From: Clostridium sp.
GTDB taxonomy: Bacteria; Bacillota; Clostridia; Lachnospirales; Lachnospiraceae
DNA length: 55,009 bases
Assembly (NCBI GenBank): GCA_023667695.1
Contig: JAMOZY010000017.1
Location: 1-55,009 of the forward strand
Direction: 5' to 3'
A model generated the notes under the pieces. It did not search any database. It was not told the origin of the DNA and saw nothing but the letters and a program-made list of their open reading frames with translations. This document shows, piece by piece, positions 33,558-42,210 of the stretch. Both the position numbers and the translations under genes were made by a program. Position 1 is the stretch's first letter. Each line of letters opens with the position of its first letter.

Positions 33558-34082
33558 TTGAAAAACAGAGGGTTAAAGCAATTTATCATTCTCTTCTTTG
33601 GCTTTATTCTGTCGAGCTTTACAGGATGGTTATATGAAACCATTATAACCTGGATTGCAAATGGAATGTATTGTGACAGAGGGATTCTGTATCTTCCGAT
33701 TTGCCCAATCTATGGCTTCGGTTCCTGTATTTTATTCCTTTTGCTGCACAGGATTAAAAATCCCCTTTTTATATTGGCCGGAGGTACATTCATAACGGGT
33801 GTTTTTGAATATGTGTGTTCTTATCTGGTTGAACTGGTGTTTCATACAGCATTCTGGTCTTATGCAGGCTGGCCCCTTTCCTTAGATGACCGGACTTCCC
33901 TGGTTGGCTGTATGGTATTTGGGCTTTTGACGGTATTTTATATGAAATGTCTGCTCCCCCTTTCTGAATGGATGCTGCAGAAGATAGGAATGAAAAAGGG
34001 CATCCTGGTGGTAATCCTTTTATCTACAATGATTATGATTGATTTATGGATTACACTTAAAGCATTGCCGGTACTGATATAA
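33558..34082 (+). CDS. CmpB-like membrane protein (putative ABC transporter permease)
   Basis: A 174-residue protein with about five membrane segments. It carries the pattern SSFTGWLYETIITWI...NGMYCDRGILYLPICPIYGFG, typical of the ABC_trans_CmpB family (formerly DUF1113). Function is not established. The UUG at 33558 is preferred because AAGGGGG (33544-33550) lies in ribosome-site position; the longer start at 33498 has no convincing site. A strong terminator follows. Confidence 0.8.
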   Translation: MKNRGLKQFIILFFGFILSSFTGWLYETIITWIANGMYCDRGILYLPICPIYGFGSCILFLLLHRIKNPLFILAGGTFITGVFEYVCSYLVELVFHTAFWSYAGWPLSLDDRTSLVGCMVFGLLTVFYMKCLLPLSEWMLQKIGMKKGILVVILLSTMIMIDLWITLKALPVLI

Positions 34083-34087
34083 TGCAT

Positions 34088-34137
34088 AAAGGCTTTGAGT
34101 AGCAGAAGATTCGATTTCCTCAAAGCCTTTGGCTTTT
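34088..34137. terminator. Terminator between convergent genes
   Basis: AAAGGCTTTGAG (34088-34099) pairs with CTCAAAGCCTTT (34119-34130), followed on the plus strand by a T-rich stretch. It may also serve the minus-strand PPOX gene. Confidence 0.75.
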
Positions 34138-34155
34138 CCAAACGGCAGTTTTCTG

Positions 34156-34587
34156 CTATAATTCATCAATCGAGAGTGTGATATTGCTTAATGCATGATA
34201 ATAATTAACGGTTTCGGCTGTAAACTTATAGACGCAGTAGTCTTCATCATCTACCCCCTTTGGGTAATACATTTCAAAGCCTTCCCGCCACAGCATGGCT
34301 TTGGTTTCATGGTCGGTACAGACCTCCATGGTTCCGGTGAATAATGCCCCCTTATACAGATTCTTCGTATCATCAACATAGTAGACGGATGCCTTAGGAT
34401 TATTCCGGAACTGTTTTACACGTTTGGAACTGGTATTGGTTGAAAAATAATGGGTTTTCATACTATCATGCTCTAAGACAAGCATACCCTTGATTTGTGG
34501 AAAGCCATCTTCATTTACGGAAGCGACATATGCAACCTGTGCCTCCTGTCGCAAATTACGGATTTGTGCTGGTATATTGTTTTTCAT
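34156..34587 (-). CDS. Pyridoxamine 5'-phosphate oxidase family (PPOX) protein
   Basis: A 143-residue split-barrel flavin- or heme-binding protein. Seen are AQVAYVASVNEDGFPQIKGM and STNTSSKRVKQFRNNPKASVYYVD, the usual strands and RxxxxxxNP signature of small PPOX-fold proteins. These oxidise or reduce small molecules with FMN or F420-like cofactors. It lies 22 bases downstream of the MarR gene in the same direction, so it is probably controlled by MarR. GAAAGGAG precedes the ATG. Confidence 0.9.
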   Translation of the reverse strand: MKNNIPAQIRNLRQEAQVAYVASVNEDGFPQIKGMLVLEHDSMKTHYFSTNTSSKRVKQFRNNPKASVYYVDDTKNLYKGALFTGTMEVCTDHETKAMLWREGFEMYYPKGVDDEDYCVYKFTAETVNYYHALSNITLSIDEL

Positions 34588-34609
34588 ATTTGCTCCTTTC
34601 GAATGGGAT

Positions 34610-35053
34610 TTACTTGTAACATTCCTGCTTGGTTAGATTGTGCAGTACCTTTTCCAGACTTTTGTCAAAGGCGAGAATTTCTTCATCGGAAAAGTCTTTA
34701 TAAAAGATGTCATTCATTTTTTCAGATGCCTTGTTATACTGCTCCTTTAAGCCTTTGGCAGTTTCTGTTAATTTGATTCTAACCATCCGGCGGTCCTTCG
34801 GGTCGTATACCCGCTGTATATGTCCGGATGCTTCCAGACGGTCTAGCATACTGGTTAATGTGGTTTTTGCAAGTCCGGTCTTGTAGGATAGCTCGATAAT
34901 CGGTATGTTATCATCTTCCCACAGCACGAATAGAATTCTGCCCTGGGCGCCGTTGAATTCATGTATGCCGTATTCCATTAATATTTTTTCAAAGATACGC
35001 CCCTGAATCTGCTTAATCTTGCTAATCAGAAAACCGCCATTCGTTTGTTTCAT
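34610..35053 (-). CDS. MarR family transcriptional regulator
   Basis: A 147-residue winged-helix repressor. The recognition helix region is IPIIELSYKTGLAKTTLTSMLDRLEASGHIQRVYDPKDRRMVRIKLTE in family order (helix IELSYKTGL, wing DPKDRRMVRI). MarR proteins release DNA on binding phenolic or oxidising compounds. The upstream promoter spacer holds a 12-bp palindrome that could be its own operator. It is the first gene of a two-gene operon with the PPOX gene. Confidence 0.93.
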   Translation of the reverse strand: MKQTNGGFLISKIKQIQGRIFEKILMEYGIHEFNGAQGRILFVLWEDDNIPIIELSYKTGLAKTTLTSMLDRLEASGHIQRVYDPKDRRMVRIKLTETAKGLKEQYNKASEKMNDIFYKDFSDEEILAFDKSLEKVLHNLTKQECYK

Positions 35054-35082
35054 CCATATTTCACCGCCATTCCGTTTTATAT

Positions 35083-35111
35083 AGAATAATACTATATAGT
35101 ACTAATGTCAA
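35083..35111 (-). promoter_or_regulatory. MarR promoter with palindromic operator
   Basis: On the minus strand, a consensus TTGACA (35111-35106) and TATTCT (35088-35083) are 17 bases apart. The spacer contains the perfect palindrome TACTATATAGTA at 35090-35101, a plausible MarR site that would block RNA polymerase. Confidence 0.7.
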
Positions 35112-35250
35112 GAGAATAATGCTTGTGGAGATACATTTTATCGAAGTGATGATAATTATCGAAAAAGAATGTTATAATAGGGGACAGGAATAAACATGAC
35201 ACATAGTTGTCTTGTTTTATATGTTAGTATAAAGTGAAAAGGGAGATTAT

Positions 35251-36156
35251 ATGAAGCTTGACCGAATGCTTGGGATATTATCCATCTTATTACAAAGAGA
35301 TATGATAACTGCTCCGGAGCTGGCAAAACAGTTTGAGGTATCCAGACGAACTATCAACAGGGATGTGGAAGCTCTATGCCGGGCAGGGATTCCTATATAT
35401 ACCAGGCAGGGAAGGGGCGGTGGCATTTCCATCATGGAGGGTTACCGGATTGAACGAACCTTGCTGACGAACAGAGAACTACAGGATATTCTGGCAGGCT
35501 TGCGGAGTCTGGACAGTATCAATGGTACCAATCGTTATGGGCAGCTAATGGAGAAATTATCAGCCGGTTCCTCTGATTTCATGACAGGAAATCAATCGGT
35601 ATTAATTGACCTTTCCTCCTGGTATAAAAATTCTCTGGCGCCAAAGATTGAGATTATCCGGGAAGGGATTGATGCCGGAAGCCGAATTGAATTTCTTTAC
35701 TATGGACCGAAGGGGGAAAGCAGGAGAAGAATCGACCCCTACTATCTGATTTTTCGATGGTCAAGCTGGTATGTATGGGGGTGGTGCAATACCAAAAAGG
35801 AATTTCGCCTGTTCAAATTAAACCGTATGGAAGCAGTAGGCTTAAATGGAGAGACATTTAAGAAGCAGGAGGTACCGATGCCGGATTTGAGCAATGAAAG
35901 GATTTTTCCAGGCGGTATTCCGGTAAAGGCGTTATTTGACCCAAGGTGTAAATGGCGGCTGGTGGAGGAATTTGGTTTGGACTGCTTTCAGGAACAGGCG
36001 GATGGCAGCCTGTTGTTTCAGGCGGATTATACAGACCGGGAGAATCTGATTACATGGTTGATGTCATTTCAGGATAAGGTAAGGCTGTTAGAACCGGAAG
36101 GAATCCGACAGGAAATCCGGGTCAGGCTTGAAAACATGCGAAAAAATTATCAGTGA
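35251..36156 (+). CDS. YafY/WYL family transcriptional regulator
   Basis: A 301-residue protein. The N-terminal HTH_11 helix-turn-helix is clear (MITAPELAKQFEVSRRTINRDVEAL), followed by the wing YTRQGRGGGISI. The WYL domain lies at about residues 140-215 with SRRRIDPYYLIFRWSSWYV. WYL domains sense nucleic acids or small ligands. It is the first of three genes in the same direction spaced by about 10 bases or overlapping. GGGAG precedes the ATG. Confidence 0.92.
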   Translation: MKLDRMLGILSILLQRDMITAPELAKQFEVSRRTINRDVEALCRAGIPIYTRQGRGGGISIMEGYRIERTLLTNRELQDILAGLRSLDSINGTNRYGQLMEKLSAGSSDFMTGNQSVLIDLSSWYKNSLAPKIEIIREGIDAGSRIEFLYYGPKGESRRRIDPYYLIFRWSSWYVWGWCNTKKEFRLFKLNRMEAVGLNGETFKKQEVPMPDLSNERIFPGGIPVKALFDPRCKWRLVEEFGLDCFQEQADGSLLFQADYTDRENLITWLMSFQDKVRLLEPEGIRQEIRVRLENMRKNYQ

Positions 36157-36166
36157 GGTATAAGGA

Positions 36167-36829
36167 ATGCGATACGAATGGATAGATGAATACCTGTTAA
36201 GCAAGCAGGGAGTAACAAAGGATTTAAAGAAGGAGTGGAACTGGATTCGTTATCTGATTGCGGACAAGATGTTTGCTGCAATCTGTCTGGACGAAAGGGA
36301 TGAACCCTATTATATTACCTTGAAGCTGGAGCCTTCGGAGGGAGAATTCTTCCGGGGACAATACGAAGATATTATACCGGGATATTATATGAATAAGCTT
36401 CATTGGAACTCTATCAAACCGGATGGACAGGTGCCGGACGAGCTGCTAAAGGATTTGCTGGATAAATCCTATCAGTTGATATTGGAGGGCTTCAGCAAGA
36501 AGAGACAGAAAGAGATTCTGGCATCAGCATTACAAAAAGAATCATTGAGCTGTTGTGGTACGGTATGTAAAGCATGCGAGTATTACGGAACCTTATGTAA
36601 AGGATGTAATGAGAGCCGGGGAAGGGTATTTCATGCACCGGAAGGGCGGGCATGTCCGATTTATGAATGCTCCATTCAACAGCATTCCTATCAGGGGTGT
36701 GGAGAGTGTGGCAGCATCCCTTGTGAGATTTGGAGAAGAACCAAGGACCCTTCTCTTTCGGAGGAGGAATTTGAGCGGAATATAAAGCAGCGGATGGAAC
36801 AGCTGCGAGGAGGAAGCAATGGTATTTGA
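36167..36829 (+). CDS. MmcQ/YjbR domain fused to a Cys-rich DUF3795 domain
   Basis: A 220-residue protein with two domains. Residues 1 to about 115 fit the MmcQ/YjbR fold (WIRYLIADKMFAAIC, YYMNKLHWNSIKPDG, LLDKSYQLILEGFSKK). Residues about 125-190 are a DUF3795-like module with eight or more cysteines: CCGTVCKACEYYGTLCKGC, then CPIYEC and CGECGSIPCEIW. The cysteine pattern suggests zinc or iron-sulfur binding. It starts 10 bases after the WYL regulator and overlaps the next gene by 11 bases. Confidence 0.85.
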   Translation: MRYEWIDEYLLSKQGVTKDLKKEWNWIRYLIADKMFAAICLDERDEPYYITLKLEPSEGEFFRGQYEDIIPGYYMNKLHWNSIKPDGQVPDELLKDLLDKSYQLILEGFSKKRQKEILASALQKESLSCCGTVCKACEYYGTLCKGCNESRGRVFHAPEGRACPIYECSIQQHSYQGCGECGSIPCEIWRRTKDPSLSEEEFERNIKQRMEQLRGGSNGI

Positions 36830-37460
36830 TTATAAGAAGGAGTATAAGGAATTCTACCTGCCGTCAAAGAAGCCGGGAATCATAACGGTACCATTCATGA
36901 ATTATATTGCGGTACGTGGGAAGGGGAACCCCAATGAACCGGAGGGAGAATATAAAGCAGCACTCGGTATGCTGTATGCCATTGCCTTTACTATCAAGAT
37001 GAGCTATAAAGGCAAACACCAAATTGAGGGTTATTTTTCCTATGTTGTACCGCCGTTGGAAGGGTTATGGTTGCAGGAGAGCGGAAAAACCGGAATTGAT
37101 TTTTCTCAAAAGGAAACCTTTGGCTGGGTATCTATGATTCGTATTCCGGATTTTGTATCAAAGAGCGATTTTGCTTGGGCGGTTCAGGAAGCAACAGAAA
37201 AGAAGAAAAGTGATTTCTCCAAAGTAGAGTTTTTCACCTATGAAGCAGGTCTGTGTGTCCAGTGTATGCATCTTGGAAGCTATGATAAGGAAGCAGAAAC
37301 TATAGAAGAAATGGAAAATTATGCTGTCCGGGAGGGTTATGTACCGGATATATCGACCAACCGCTTTCATCAGGAGATTTATTTGAGCAATCCGCAAAGA
37401 ACTGCAGAGGAAAGGCTTCGGACGGTAATCCGCCATCCGGTGAAGCCGGTGGAGAACTAG
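36819..37460 (+). CDS. GyrI-like small-molecule binding domain protein
   Basis: A 213-residue protein of the GyrI-like (SRPBCC-unrelated, SHS2-type) family: YKEFYLPSKKPGIITVPFMNYIAVRGKGNPNEPEGEYKAAL in parts (FMNYIAVRGKGNPN is the family signature), VPPLEGLWL and the C-terminal NRFHQEIYLSNPQRT. These domains bind hydrophobic ligands and occur stand-alone beside regulators. It overlaps the preceding gene and is followed by a terminator, so it ends the WYL operon. Confidence 0.85.
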   Translation: MVFDYKKEYKEFYLPSKKPGIITVPFMNYIAVRGKGNPNEPEGEYKAALGMLYAIAFTIKMSYKGKHQIEGYFSYVVPPLEGLWLQESGKTGIDFSQKETFGWVSMIRIPDFVSKSDFAWAVQEATEKKKSDFSKVEFFTYEAGLCVQCMHLGSYDKEAETIEEMENYAVREGYVPDISTNRFHQEIYLSNPQRTAEERLRTVIRHPVKPVEN

Positions 37461-37466
37461 GATGTT

Positions 37467-37506
37467 AAAACTCAAATGCCGGGTACATGCCCGGCATTTG
37501 AGTTTT
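37467..37506. terminator. Perfect 17-bp bidirectional terminator
   Basis: The left arm at 37467-37483 is exactly complementary to 37490-37506 around a 6-base loop, with an A4 tract on one side and a T4 tract on the other. It serves the WYL operon and the convergent lipoprotein gene. Confidence 0.92.
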
Positions 37507-37553
37507 CGTAAATATAGTATGAAAAAAACTGTCAATGACAGGTTTTCCGTATA

Positions 37554-38741
37554 TTAATATCTAGGCAGTTCGTATACATATCCGTCGTCAAGCAGAACAT
37601 ACTGCCCGCAGACAGCAACCACCTCTTTCGTCAGTGCGTTAAAGGTTTCATCCGGTTCAAAGCCTGTGCCTTCTGCTGGTACATAACTGTAATAACCGTC
37701 AGATGTTTTAAGGATAAAAACAGAATTGCTGCCAATCTCGCCATTCGTATACCACAGCTCAAGAATCTCAACCTCCGGCAGTGGAATGGCAGAAAGCGAG
37801 AGGAGTGTATTGCTTGATTTACTGTTGTTGTTTGCTTCCATAATCAGCAGTTCATTTGTATCTGTTATACCAGTAAATTCATACAAGCCGGCACTTCCAC
37901 ATAATTTTGTAAACGTGTAATTGGCAGTATCTTCGATAGGAGTCCCCATAGATGCTCCATAATAAAGCTTTCCGTTGGAAAGCAGATAGCAGTCCTTAAA
38001 TCTGTTTATCAAGCTCAGACCTTCCGGAAAAACAACATCCGGATTCGCTGTTTCACCTTCCAAATAACTCCAAAAGTTTTCGGAATCAACATGTGTCCGG
38101 GTCTCTGAACGATTCTCGTCACGATGAGTCTCATACTGTTTTCCGTCTGCGGCATAAACATCCATCATGGCATTATGGATGTAAATCTCACTGATTTCCT
38201 GTCCTTCCAATATAGTACCGCTGATGGTGCAAACAGCTTCGCCTTTCTTTAATTCAGCGTAATAATAACGATTCCCTTCAATAAAAAGATTTTCACTAGT
38301 TTCTCCGTAGTAGTCATTCGATACGGCGCTTGCCTTGCTGATATCTGTAATATCCCAGTCCGGCTTACCCAAATCGTATATTACATAGCCGCGTCCGCTG
38401 TCGGTATAATACGAATACAAATGTCCGTCGTCTGACAAGATGATAAGCCTACCCTCTAATTTTACAATGGATTGGATATGACCGGAGATGGTATCTGCCC
38501 CATCGCCATCCTCAGAAAATGCGTTCAGTTTGATAATATCCAGGCTCTGGTCATTCTTTGGGGCTTCGGTGGTAGCTTCCTCTGTTGTCTGCCTTGTTAT
38601 TTCTTCTGTTTCTTCTGTTGTTTCACGCTGGCTGTCTGTCGATGGTTCCTCTGTCGTATTTTTGTTACAGCCGGTCAGCATCAGGCTCAGCATCAAGGCA
38701 GCAAGCCCCGCCCTTCTGAATACTGTTTTGAATCTTTGCAT
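37554..38741 (-). CDS. Lipoprotein of unknown function
   Basis: A 395-residue secreted protein. The signal sequence ends LMLTGCNKN, a good lipobox with Cys at about residue 25. A Thr/Glu-rich linker (EEPSTDSQRETTEETEE) separates the membrane from a beta-rich domain. The domain has repeated short stretches such as GRLIILSDDGHLYSYYTDSGRGYVI and DGYVYELPRY that suggest a propeller-like fold of strand repeats. No enzymatic motif was seen. GGAGG precedes the ATG. It is transcribed alone. Confidence 0.75.
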   Translation of the reverse strand: MQRFKTVFRRAGLAALMLSLMLTGCNKNTTEEPSTDSQRETTEETEEITRQTTEEATTEAPKNDQSLDIIKLNAFSEDGDGADTISGHIQSIVKLEGRLIILSDDGHLYSYYTDSGRGYVIYDLGKPDWDITDISKASAVSNDYYGETSENLFIEGNRYYYAELKKGEAVCTISGTILEGQEISEIYIHNAMMDVYAADGKQYETHRDENRSETRTHVDSENFWSYLEGETANPDVVFPEGLSLINRFKDCYLLSNGKLYYGASMGTPIEDTANYTFTKLCGSAGLYEFTGITDTNELLIMEANNNSKSSNTLLSLSAIPLPEVEILELWYTNGEIGSNSVFILKTSDGYYSYVPAEGTGFEPDETFNALTKEVVAVCGQYVLLDDGYVYELPRY

Positions 38742-39331
38742 GCTTCATCCTCCGTTTCTTTATAGGAATTCTGTCTTTGGCAATATCGGCCATAATGCCC
38801 GCTCTGTTTTTAGCAGTAGCAGGTATGGCAGTCAAGCTGAGTATAACACAGCCAAAGCAGCAGTATCTCTTGACCCGACGAAAGCATACTTTTTTCCGAT
38901 AGACGGAAATAAAATTATAAATTGTTTATTTTGCTCTTATACGTAAAGAAATACCGTTTAGGATTATTTTATGCTAAAGGAAATGAATGGGAGCAGTTGT
39001 ATTCAGGATAGGCGAAAGCTACAGAAAGATAGAGTTGAAAAATAGTGGGGTATGGGATACTAGGGGGATTCCGAAGCTGGTATATCCTTCAGCACTGTAA
39101 TTTTTATCAGGGGAATCAGCCATTTATCAATTATATGATATTTAAAAAGTCAATAGAAGGAGAAATTGAATGAAAAAAGTTTATCATTGATTGTTTTAAA
39201 TCCGTATATATGTTACAATTTTATTAGATATTTTGTTATGTGCGAGGCAATGAAGCAGCAAAAGGAATGAGAAGAAAATACGAAGGTGTCGAACACGGGA
39301 GGTATCGGTTTTTCAATTAAGGAGATGAACT
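38742..39331 (+). other. Long intergenic region before the phosphodiesterase gene
   Basis: These 590 bases hold no convincing gene. The right half is AT-rich with an extended -10 (TGTTACAAT near 39210-39218). At 39170-39190 a very short frame MKKVYH follows a strong AGAAGGAG site; it could be a leader peptide or a gene remnant. GC-rich patches near 39010-39080 can pair partly but match no riboswitch known to me. Confidence 0.5.
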
Positions 39332-41650
39332 ATGACGGAAGAATGGATTTATGTCATTTCATTGCTTTGTGAAATTATATTTATAAATATCTTTGCCTAT
39401 CATGGTGCAAATGATGATAAATTGCTAGTCGGCTCTATGCGCCGGCTTGTTGTTGTGGTTAGCATTACAGTTTTATCAAGTATGCTGGCAATTATGATTT
39501 CAAATGAAAATATCGGTTTGGTTTTTCAGTGCATCCATTATGTAGGAACAGAGTGGATGCTTATTGTCTTGATTCAATTTCTTTCGTATTACGGAAATGT
39601 AAGGCTTGCATGGAAAAATGATTTTGTCCTTTATATTCTGGCAGGTATAAACTCAATTTCCATTTTATTAAACCCGATATTCCATCATATGACAACCGTA
39701 AAAAAGCATACGATAAGTGATGGAGAGATTTTGAATCAATATACCAACCATGCTCCATGGTATCAGATGCATCTTTATTATTCTTATATTTTAGTGATTA
39801 TTTCATTTGTCGTCTTGATTTACAGGCTGATTCATACGGTTCGGCTTTATCGTAAAAAGTATTTATATGCGTTGCTTATGCTTATTGCGACGGTTGCCCT
39901 TGACGCAATATGTACCATAGCAGAATTTGACCATGATTTTTCACTCTACGGATATACCACGCTTGTCATATTTTTTATATTTTTTGTCATGTATTACCGT
40001 CCCAAAAGCATTATACATAAGACGCTTTCTTACATGGTGGAGGATTCCCATTTGGGTGTTGTATGCTTTGACCCGGAGGACACCTGCATTTTCATAAATG
40101 ATAAGGCGCTGCTTTATATGCCGAGCGATGCCGGTACTGCTGATTACACAGATTTGTTTAAGGACATGATGCATGTTCAGTCATTTATGGATTCAGATGA
40201 AATAAAATGGCGGCAGGATTTCGTGATTGGGGGCATAAACATAAAATGTGATATTAACTTTGCAAAGCTGTATGACGAGAGAGGAAATTATATTGGCTGT
40301 TACTGCACCTTGCTTGACCGGACAGATGATTTGGAAAAGTACAGACAGGAGCGTTATAAGGCGACTCATGACAGTCTGACCGGAATACATAACAGGGATT
40401 ATTTTTATGAGAAAGCACTTGAAATGATTAACGAAAACAGAGATGACCCCTACTATGTTATCTGTACGGATTTCAAGGACTTTAAGCTCATCAATGATAT
40501 GTTTGGTTATAAGAAGGGGAATGAGATTTTAAGGAGCTTTGCAAAAAACATAAAGGAGGGTCTGCCGGATGGCTGTCTCTATGCAAGATTGGTTTCAGAC
40601 TGCTTTGCCATACTTATCCCCAAGCGCATATATCAGGAGGAGAAGCTCATAGAAAGCATAAGAGAGACGGAAGCTCTTATCAGTGTAAATGATTTTACAT
40701 TCCATATACATGCCGGTGTTTATGAGGTGCAGCCGGAGGATGATGATGTATCGATTATGTGTGACCGGGCAAACCTTGCGATTCGCACGATTAAGAACAA
40801 CTACGATAAGATAAATGCATATTACGATGAAGCTCTCATGAACAAGATGATAAACCGTAAGCATATGGTAAATGAGTTTGACAATGCCATAGAGACAGGG
40901 CAGTTTCATATGTATTTACAGCCGCAGGTGCTTACGGATGGCAGGGTCGTGGGCGCTGAGGCGCTTGTCAGATGGATTCATCCTGAGAAGGGAATGATTT
41001 CTCCGGGAGAGTTCATTCCGGTTTTTGAGGATACCGGACTTATATACCGGCTTGACATGTGCATCTGGGAGCAGGCAGCGGCAAAGCTTAAGGAGTGGAA
41101 GGAAAAGGGCAGGGAGGATTTGCACATTTCCGTAAATATCTCCACAAAAGATTTTTATTATCTTGATTTGTACAAAATCTTTACGGACCTTGTCAATCAA
41201 TACGGGATTAAGCCTGAAAATTTAAAGCTTGAGATTACCGAATCTTCATTTATGGTGGATATGGACAAGCAGCTAAGGCTCATAACAAGACTGCAGAAGT
41301 ATGGCTTCCATGTCGAGATAGATGATTTTGGCAGCGGCTATTCCTCCCTTAATATGTTAAAGAACCTAAAGGCTGACGTGCTTAAGCTGGATATGGGATT
41401 TTTGCATGAGATTGAGGACCGGGAGCGTACAAGAGCTGTGCTTGATATGGTAGTGGAGCTTGCAAAGAGGCTTCAAATGACAGTCATATCGGAGGGAGTT
41501 GAGGATAAGAAGCAGGTAGATTATCTTACGGAGATTGGCTGTGACATGTTCCAGGGCTTTTATTTTGCGAAACCGATTCCGGTCAGGGATTTTGAGAAGG
41601 AGTATATACAGGTAAAACACGACGGAAATAACGGCTTGACAATTTCATAA
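39332..41650 (+). CDS. 7TM-PAS-GGDEF-EAL cyclic-di-GMP phosphodiesterase
   Basis: A 772-residue membrane protein. The N-terminal 230 residues have about seven membrane segments like the 7TM histidine-kinase sensor domain. A PAS-like domain (SHLGVVCFDPEDTCIFIND) spans about 240-345. The GGDEF domain at about 350-505 is degenerate: the signature is VSDCF near residue 422, so cyclase activity is unlikely. The EAL domain at about 515-765 keeps catalytic motifs: EALVRW, NIS, EITESSF, DDFGSGYSSL, KLDMGF, EGVED and FQGFYFAKP. It should hydrolyse c-di-GMP in response to a membrane signal. AAGGAG precedes the ATG. Confidence 0.93.
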   Translation: MTEEWIYVISLLCEIIFINIFAYHGANDDKLLVGSMRRLVVVVSITVLSSMLAIMISNENIGLVFQCIHYVGTEWMLIVLIQFLSYYGNVRLAWKNDFVLYILAGINSISILLNPIFHHMTTVKKHTISDGEILNQYTNHAPWYQMHLYYSYILVIISFVVLIYRLIHTVRLYRKKYLYALLMLIATVALDAICTIAEFDHDFSLYGYTTLVIFFIFFVMYYRPKSIIHKTLSYMVEDSHLGVVCFDPEDTCIFINDKALLYMPSDAGTADYTDLFKDMMHVQSFMDSDEIKWRQDFVIGGINIKCDINFAKLYDERGNYIGCYCTLLDRTDDLEKYRQERYKATHDSLTGIHNRDYFYEKALEMINENRDDPYYVICTDFKDFKLINDMFGYKKGNEILRSFAKNIKEGLPDGCLYARLVSDCFAILIPKRIYQEEKLIESIRETEALISVNDFTFHIHAGVYEVQPEDDDVSIMCDRANLAIRTIKNNYDKINAYYDEALMNKMINRKHMVNEFDNAIETGQFHMYLQPQVLTDGRVVGAEALVRWIHPEKGMISPGEFIPVFEDTGLIYRLDMCIWEQAAAKLKEWKEKGREDLHISVNISTKDFYYLDLYKIFTDLVNQYGIKPENLKLEITESSFMVDMDKQLRLITRLQKYGFHVEIDDFGSGYSSLNMLKNLKADVLKLDMGFLHEIEDRERTRAVLDMVVELAKRLQMTVISEGVEDKKQVDYLTEIGCDMFQGFYFAKPIPVRDFEKEYIQVKHDGNNGLTIS

Positions 41651-41673
41651 CAGCAATATATAATTGCGTAGAA

Positions 41674-41775
41674 ATCAGGAGTGCTTAAGGAATTAGGCTG
41701 AGAAATGACATAATCCTGTCATTAATCCTTTGGGGCAACCCATGACCTGATCCAGATAATGCTGGCGGAGGGAGA
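41674..41775 (+). promoter_or_regulatory. TPP riboswitch (THI element)
   Basis: The conserved aptamer parts are present in order: AGGAGTGC, GGCTGAGAAATGA with its closing stem (ATGACA/TGTCAT), CCTTTGGGGCAACCC, and ACCTGATCCAGATAATGC with the final TGGCGGAGGGA. A terminator follows at 41806, so thiamine pyrophosphate would stop transcription of the transporter genes. Confidence 0.93.
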
Positions 41776-41805
41776 TGTAAGAAGTCAATTATGATGTGAT
41801 GAATT

Positions 41806-41837
41806 ACCCCTTCCAGGCGATTTGGAAGGGGTTTTTG
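41806..41837 (+). terminator. Expression-platform terminator of the TPP riboswitch
   Basis: ACCCCTTCCA (41806-41815) pairs exactly with TGGAAGGGGT (41823-41832), followed by a T run. It lies between the aptamer and the first gene. Confidence 0.92.
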
Positions 41838-41913
41838 TGTTGCCGTTCCCATGTATACATACAGGACAGGGAATGCAGAAAGAATAGTTAACAGGAGAAA
41901 AGGAGGAAACATC

Positions 41914-42210
41914 ATGAATGCAAATGTAGCGATTCAGGTACTGCCGGGGGTGTCTACGGATGCTGAGGTAGTGCGAATTGTAGACGAGGTAATTGATTAT
42001 ATCAAGAGTACAGGGGTTACTTATTATGTGGGTCCATGTGAGACTGCCATGGAAGGAGAGTATGAAGAACTCATGGAGATTATCAAACAGTGTCAGTATA
42101 TTGCGATTCAGGCTGGCTGTCCAAGCGTTATGAGTTATGTGAAGATTACCTATAAGCCGGAAGGTGAGGTATTGACCATTGATGAAAAAACAACGAAGCA
42201 TCATCCGTAA
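41914..42210 (+). CDS. Thiamine-binding protein of the MTH1187/YkoF type
   Basis: A 98-residue protein with the family pattern NVAIQVLPGVSTDAEVVRIVDEVIDYIKSTGV and TYYVGPCETAMEGEYEELMEII. YkoF-type proteins bind thiamine or its pyrimidine part. It is the first gene after the TPP riboswitch and overlaps the permease gene by 29 bases. The ATG at 41914 is chosen because AGGAGG at 41901-41906 precedes it; an upstream in-frame start at 41851 lacks a site. It probably delivers or senses the transported pyrimidine. Confidence 0.9.
   Translation: MNANVAIQVLPGVSTDAEVVRIVDEVIDYIKSTGVTYYVGPCETAMEGEYEELMEIIKQCQYIAIQAGCPSVMSYVKITYKPEGEVLTIDEKTTKHHP

Noticed and set aside
38990-39110. Possible c-di-GMP riboswitch before the EAL-domain gene (GCGAAAGCTACAG resembles part of the class I core)
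   Set aside because: The first conserved segment (GCAAACC-like) and the second stem are missing, so the match is probably chance.
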